Shown: piece after piece, positions 22,398 through 24,634 of the stretch
Position numbering within the stretch: position 1 is the first letter of the stretch
Layout of the letters: each line of letters opens with the position of its first letter
IMG/VR virus record: IMGVR_UViG_3300008216_000072
Location: 1 to 24,634 of that record
Direction: 5' to 3' (one strand)
Length of the DNA stretch: 24,634 nucleotides
Source of the DNA: a virus
Position numbers and translations under genes: made by a program
The notes under the pieces: generated by a model
Told to the model about the DNA's origin: nothing
The model's input: the letters and a program-made list of their open reading frames with translations, nothing else
Database searches by the model: none

Positions 22398-22465
22398 TAG
22401 TCGGCCTCCAGCCAACGCGCCAGCCTCTCGATCACGCGACGAAGCCACTCCTCAAAAAAATCCAT
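22397..22465 (-). CDS. 22-codon amphipathic microprotein
   Basis: Opens MDFFEEWLRRVIERLARW and ends LEAD. Read as a helix, hydrophobic residues (F, W, L, V, I, L, A, W, L) fall on one face and Arg/Glu on the other, with Trp near the middle and end, a membrane-surface or protein-binding pattern. GAGGAG lies 6 bases before the ATG, a promoter-like element lies 35 bases upstream, and the TAA overlaps the next ATG. It may be a true microprotein or just a leader that couples translation to the CxxC gene. Confidence 0.6.
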   Translation of the reverse strand: MDFFEEWLRRVIERLARWLEAD

Positions 22466-22489
22466 CAACGGACTCCTCTATACGTTAAA

Positions 22490-22529
22490 TAGGACTTATC
22501 CTATAAACCTACCCCGTGGGACTCGTCAA
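22490..22529 (-). promoter_or_regulatory. Promoter with overlapping operator-like dyad
   Basis: On the minus strand TTGACG (22529-22524), 18 bases, then TATAGG (22505-22500). The -10 falls in an inverted pair ATAGGA/TCCTAT (22490-22505), whose half-sites also occur in the palindrome at 23680, so one repressor could bind both. It sits in the 3' end of the nuclease gene and would drive the microprotein and CxxC gene. Confidence 0.55.
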
Positions 22530-23000
22530 CTGAAAAAACGCTTCCCAGTCGTACGGTTCCTGCAAAACAGCCAGAGGCGATACGGCTGCAAGACCGTCCA
22601 TACGCAAATCAACAGCAGTGGAGCCAGCAAAAACACTAATGTCCAGAGAAGAATCGCGCACAACAATAAAACAATTTGCGCGGGAATGGCGACTAAGCCA
22701 CGCAACCTGATGGGGTGAGAGATCGACCTTACCAATTCGGCCCTTTGTGACTTTAAGTTCGAGGAAACTAAACGCACCGTTTTCTGCACACAGTAAGACG
22801 TCGGGGACTCCAGGGATTGCCCAGCTTTCGAGTCTGGTCGTTTCAATTTTCCGGCCCGTCGTCTTTAGGCCGTCGCTTATCAGACGCCACAGTCCCGCTT
22901 CCCGATTCTTTAGCGCCACCCTCGGAATCTTGTTCTTCGACTTCTGTGGGCGTGACGTCGATAGTTTTTTCAAAGCCTTCTCGAATCCGGGCGAGCTCAA
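22509..23000 (-). CDS. VRR-NUC / PD-(D/E)xK nuclease
   Basis: A 163-aa (or shorter) protein. The fold core is clear: REAGLWRLISDGL (conserved Glu, residue 34), ESWAIPGVPDVLLCAENGAFSFLELK, with P66-D67 and E81-L82-K83 as the metal and catalytic residues, and a following LSPHQVAWL. These are the hallmarks of the VRR-NUC family of structure-specific endonucleases, often Holliday-junction or flap nucleases. It lies after terS, which is consistent with processing branched replication products before packaging. The start is uncertain: a TTG at 23000 with AGGTGG upstream, or a GTG at 22919. Both overlap terS, the first by 158 bases. Confidence 0.85.
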   Translation of the reverse strand: MSSPGFEKALKKLSTSRPQKSKNKIPRVALKNREAGLWRLISDGLKTTGRKIETTRLESWAIPGVPDVLLCAENGAFSFLELKVTKGRIGKVDLSPHQVAWLSRHSRANCFIVVRDSSLDISVFAGSTAVDLRMDGLAAVSPLAVLQEPYDWEAFFQLTSPTG

Positions 23001-23454
23001 TTTCCACCTGCTCTCTACTCATTTGGTCAATGGACCCTGTCCTAATTTCAGATTTGCTCACATATATATCGCCCTGAGCTTGGCCCCGCCTGTACTCGGC
23101 CTGTACCGCCGCCGAGAATGCGCCGTTATCGAGCGCCAGATCACGAATCTTTTGCAAGTCACGGACATGACGCTTGTAGCCAACCTTGTACTGCTCATCG
23201 AGTTCGTCCCGGTAGCGCGTAATTTCCGCAACCACATGCGGGCAATGGCGGGGACTGGTAAGTTCAAAGGCGCGAGTGTGGGCCGATGCGGCAGGGTAGC
23301 CCGCTCGAATCGCGGCCTCCCTCAGCGTAATAAGCCCATCGTTGCTTACGAGTTCTTTAACAAACTTTTCCTGACGCCGCGTCAGCTTCCTGGTCGGCCC
23401 ACGAATATCGGAGTTTTTCCGGGGAATCCTTACCGGAAGCTTTGATTTTGCCAA
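22843..23454 (-). CDS. terS: Terminase small subunit
   Basis: A 203-aa protein with the small-terminase pattern: an N-terminal helix-turn-helix region, LTRRQEKFVKELVSNDGLITLREAAIRAGYPAASAHTRAFELTSPRHCPHVVAEITRYRDELDEQYK, then helices (VRDLQKIRDLALDNGAFSAAVQAEYRRGQAQGDIY) for ring formation, and an acidic, low-complexity tail (EVEEQDSEGGAKESGSG). It binds phage DNA at the packaging start and hands it to TerL. The start is set to the TTG at 23454 (TTG-GCA-AAA), because GGAGGG lies 5-6 bases before it; the longer frame adds four codons that contain that site. It is unusual that terL is 3.7 kb away. Confidence 0.85.
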   Translation of the reverse strand: MAKSKLPVRIPRKNSDIRGPTRKLTRRQEKFVKELVSNDGLITLREAAIRAGYPAASAHTRAFELTSPRHCPHVVAEITRYRDELDEQYKVGYKRHVRDLQKIRDLALDNGAFSAAVQAEYRRGQAQGDIYVSKSEIRTGSIDQMSREQVEIELARIREGFEKTIDVTPTEVEEQDSEGGAKESGSGTVASDKRRPKDDGPEN

Positions 23455-23493
23455 AATGCCCTCCAAAAGGCTCTTCTTCCTTTGATATCAACG

Positions 23494-23804
23494 CTGTCCC
23501 GCCACTGTCCCACCGGCTCGCTTTAAGAAACACCTGTAAACTGACGCGGAAAAGCCCTATATCAGTTAGTCTAAGTTAAAATACCACGGGCCGGGCCGTA
23601 AACGAACTAATCCTAACCGGTATAGCGTCCCGTGAGCAACATATGGGGGGATCGCCTGCGGGACAAGAAAAGCCTAAAAATCCTATATAGGATGTGGGTT
23701 ATTGGAACCGTCCCGCCTGTCCCACCAATCCCACCATGAATTGTAGATTTTTTTTTTTTTTGAATTTACAGAATCCGTTCTATAGTGGGACGCCGGGACG
23801 GCGG
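23494..23804. repeat. Paired GTCCC(G/A)CC elements
   Basis: CTGTCCCGCCA-CTGTCCCACC at 23494-23514; CGTCCCGCC-TGTCCCACC-AATCCCACC at 23709-23735; and an inverted pair GTGGGAC-GCC-GGGAC at 23785-23799. The same GTCCC motif thus occurs in three small clusters, two direct and one inverted, in an otherwise AT-moderate noncoding stretch. Confidence 0.7.
23680..23693. promoter_or_regulatory. 14-bp palindrome ATCCTATATAGGAT
   Basis: A perfect palindrome between the upstream small gene and terS, with a TATATAGG core that could double as a -10 box. It shares half-sites with the dyad at 22490-22505, so both could bind the same repressor. Confidence 0.55.
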
Positions 23805-23846
23805 TTCGTCTGGCTGCTTGGAAGAACCGTGGGCCGTGGTTGTTGT

Positions 23847-24038
23847 CTAGTCTCGTTGTCGAAAGATGTGTCGTCGGTTAGCCAATTCTTGCTTGTGTCG
23901 TCGGTTAGCCAATTCTTGCTTGGCTGATTTTAGTTTCTGCTCTTCGGTCGGTGTGTCGGTGCCGGAATGCTCAAAAGCATCGACCATCATTTGTAGCTCC
24001 CAGTTCGTGCGCCACCGGAAATCATAGTAGGTGGTCAT
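23847..24038 (-). CDS. Small 63-aa early protein with a duplicated 9-residue end
   Basis: Starts MTTYYDFRWRTNWELQMMVDAFEHSGTDTPTEEQKLK; the start is chosen because GGGGGAGAG lies 5 bases before the ATG, which follows the previous stop by one base. The end carries KQELANRRH twice in a row, from a 27-bp in-frame DNA duplication, giving a charged helical tail. The family is not recognised. It is early in the likely transcript from the 24521 promoter, a common place for small phage proteins that act on the host. Confidence 0.7.
   Translation of the reverse strand: MTTYYDFRWRTNWELQMMVDAFEHSGTDTPTEEQKLKSAKQELANRRHKQELANRRHIFRQRD
23867..23920 (-). repeat. 27-bp perfect tandem duplication in a gene
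   Basis: Two identical 27-bp copies (23867-23893 and 23894-23920). In frame they code for KQELANRRH twice. The perfect identity suggests it arose recently by slippage. Confidence 0.9.
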
Positions 24039-24039
24039 G

Positions 24040-24342
24040 TCACTCTCCCCCGTCACGGACGGGCTGTATTCTGCCCTCCTCGATGTTTTCGATGACTCCA
24101 CCGGCGCTGCACGACTTCAAGAAGGCCCGAGCAGCGGCACAAATGGGCGCAGACTCTGGCACGAAGCCCGTGTTGTCTGCGTAGGATTTTGCGCGGCTAC
24201 GGATGTCACTCCAAGCGTCTCGCTCGGTTTCGAGGTCAAGCCAGTAGTGCCGCGACGTTGTTTTGACAATCGTCGGTGTCTCCGTTTCGCACTCTTCGCA
24301 ATCGTCGTAAAATCGTTTTGGAATACGTACTGCTAAAGTCAT
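24040..24342 (-). CDS. Hypothetical 100-aa early protein
   Basis: Begins MTLAVRIPKRFYDDCEECETETPTIVKTTSRHYWLDLETERDAWSDIRSRAKSYADNTGFVPE and ends with ICAAARAFLKSCSAGGV. I recall a pattern of small proteins with V.IP.RF..D......P...V..T..HY...L......L...A..YAD......L..SAR...., found in phages and in bacteria, whose role is not known; 'RIPKRFYDDC' and 'AKSYAD' match it. The start is placed at the ATG preceded by GGGAG. An alternative frame overlapping its beginning is listed in the findings. The stop sits one base before the next start. Confidence 0.75.
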   Translation of the reverse strand: MTLAVRIPKRFYDDCEECETETPTIVKTTSRHYWLDLETERDAWSDIRSRAKSYADNTGFVPESAPICAAARAFLKSCSAGGVIENIEEGRIQPVRDGGE

Positions 24343-24520
24343 GGTAGTTCTCCCTCTTCCGGTTAGGTTTTGCCATGAGTTGACTCCCATAACAGGTTGG
24401 AGGCCCACGGATCATCCAAACAACCAACTGTTCACGATGTCAAAGAACGGTGGCGCGGTTCCCGGCGGGGGTTAGAGAGGTGGCCTCTAGTCCACTTCGC
24501 CCTGCTCGGCGGCCTCTTTC

Positions 24521-24550
24521 ATTATAAGAATTTTCCCATATAATTGTGGC
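24521..24550 (-). promoter_or_regulatory. Probable early promoter (TATAAT)
   Basis: On the minus strand GCCACA (24550-24545), 18 bases, then a perfect TATAAT (24526-24521). The weak -35 is part of the GTGGCGA iteron, so binding there could switch the promoter on or off. It would drive the leftward early genes at 24342. Confidence 0.6.
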
Positions 24551-24586
24551 GAAATTGTGGCGAAAATAAGGTCATTTTGTGGCAAA
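24542..24586. repeat. GTGGCGA iterons
   Basis: Two abutting 11-bp copies of AATTGTGGCGA (24542-24552, 24553-24563) and a looser third (TTTTGTGGCAAA, 24575-24586). The spacing of about one helical turn is typical of initiator-binding iterons. Confidence 0.7.
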
Positions 24587-24597
24587 CGCCATTTTTC

Positions 24598-24634
24598 TGT
24601 GGATAACTCTAAAGTTATCCACAAGTTATCCACA
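24598..24634. promoter_or_regulatory. Three perfect DnaA boxes (possible replication origin)
   Basis: TTATCCACA occurs exactly three times: once on the minus strand (24598-24606) and twice on the plus strand (24615-24623, 24626-24634, 11 bases apart, one helical turn). The first two form a 10-bp inverted repeat. This is the host DnaA consensus. Together with the iterons it suggests an origin, or a DnaA-controlled promoter. The window ends inside it. Confidence 0.8.

Larger units (their letters stand above)
23455..23846. other. Noncoding regulatory region upstream of terS
   Basis: About 390 bases without a supportable gene. It holds clustered GTCCCGCC/GTCCCACC elements, a 14-bp palindrome, a 14-base T tract (23748-23761) and AT-rich stretches. 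Only very short frames (12 codons or fewer) with no convincing ribosome sites are present. Probable promoter/operator or replication region for terS. Confidence 0.6.

Noticed and set aside
20941-23445. Plus-strand frames of about 230 codons opposite DUF932/DUF7227 and terS
   Set aside because: Shadows of GC-rich coding on the minus strand, with no ribosome site and Arg/Ser/Ala-biased translations.
1-24634. tRNA genes, integrase, transposase
   Set aside because: I saw no cloverleaf, no integrase or transposase motifs and no terminal inverted repeats, though I could not run a tRNA search.

Overview
The window is part of a tailed double-stranded DNA phage genome. Every gene I can support reads leftward on the minus strand. 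It carries a virion and packaging set: small and large terminase, portal, scaffold, HK97-fold major capsid protein, an SU10-type head-tail adaptor, a GTA-type three-helix holin and a phage GroES. The P22-like portal plus SU10-type adaptor suggest a short-tailed (podovirus-like) virion. The family mix resembles uncultured marine phages, probably of a proteobacterial host; host and habitat are inferences from remembered family resemblance, not from a search.

Layout in transcription order, right to left. (1) 24634-24520: three perfect DnaA boxes, short GTGGCGA iterons and a TATAAT promoter. (2) 24342-22397: two small genes, a 390-bp noncoding regulatory stretch, terS (TTG start), an overlapping VRR-NUC nuclease, a 22-codon microprotein and a CxxC protein. 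(3) 22216-19803: an island that looks GC-richer by eye, with single genes (DUF7227-like, DUF932, a 72-aa protein) separated by closely related GC hairpins; some of these are clear terminators. It splits terS from terL. (4) 19803-19109: no genes, but three consecutive tandem-repeat families and an exact copy of the bacterial centromere consensus parS (TGTTTCACGTGAAACA). (5) 19108-1: a tightly packed late operon: terL; two large proteins that share a C-terminal tag, one with an ADP-ribosyltransferase-like N-terminus; small zinc, basic and membrane proteins; portal; lysis genes; GroES; scaffold; capsid; and head-tail connector genes. It runs off the left edge.

Most late genes overlap by 1-8 bases or lie less than 30 bases apart and have good Shine-Dalgarno sites, so they are probably co-transcribed and translationally coupled. 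The most striking signals are not genes. They are a host-type parS site, a DnaA-box/iteron cluster and a repeat array. Together they suggest plasmid-like or host-coupled replication or segregation. A second is a nearly identical C-terminal peptide, with a 27-bp identical DNA block, ending two unrelated virion-region proteins. Several start sites were moved from the longest reading frame to the codon with a ribosome binding site, and four genes of 14 to 54 codons were added by hand.
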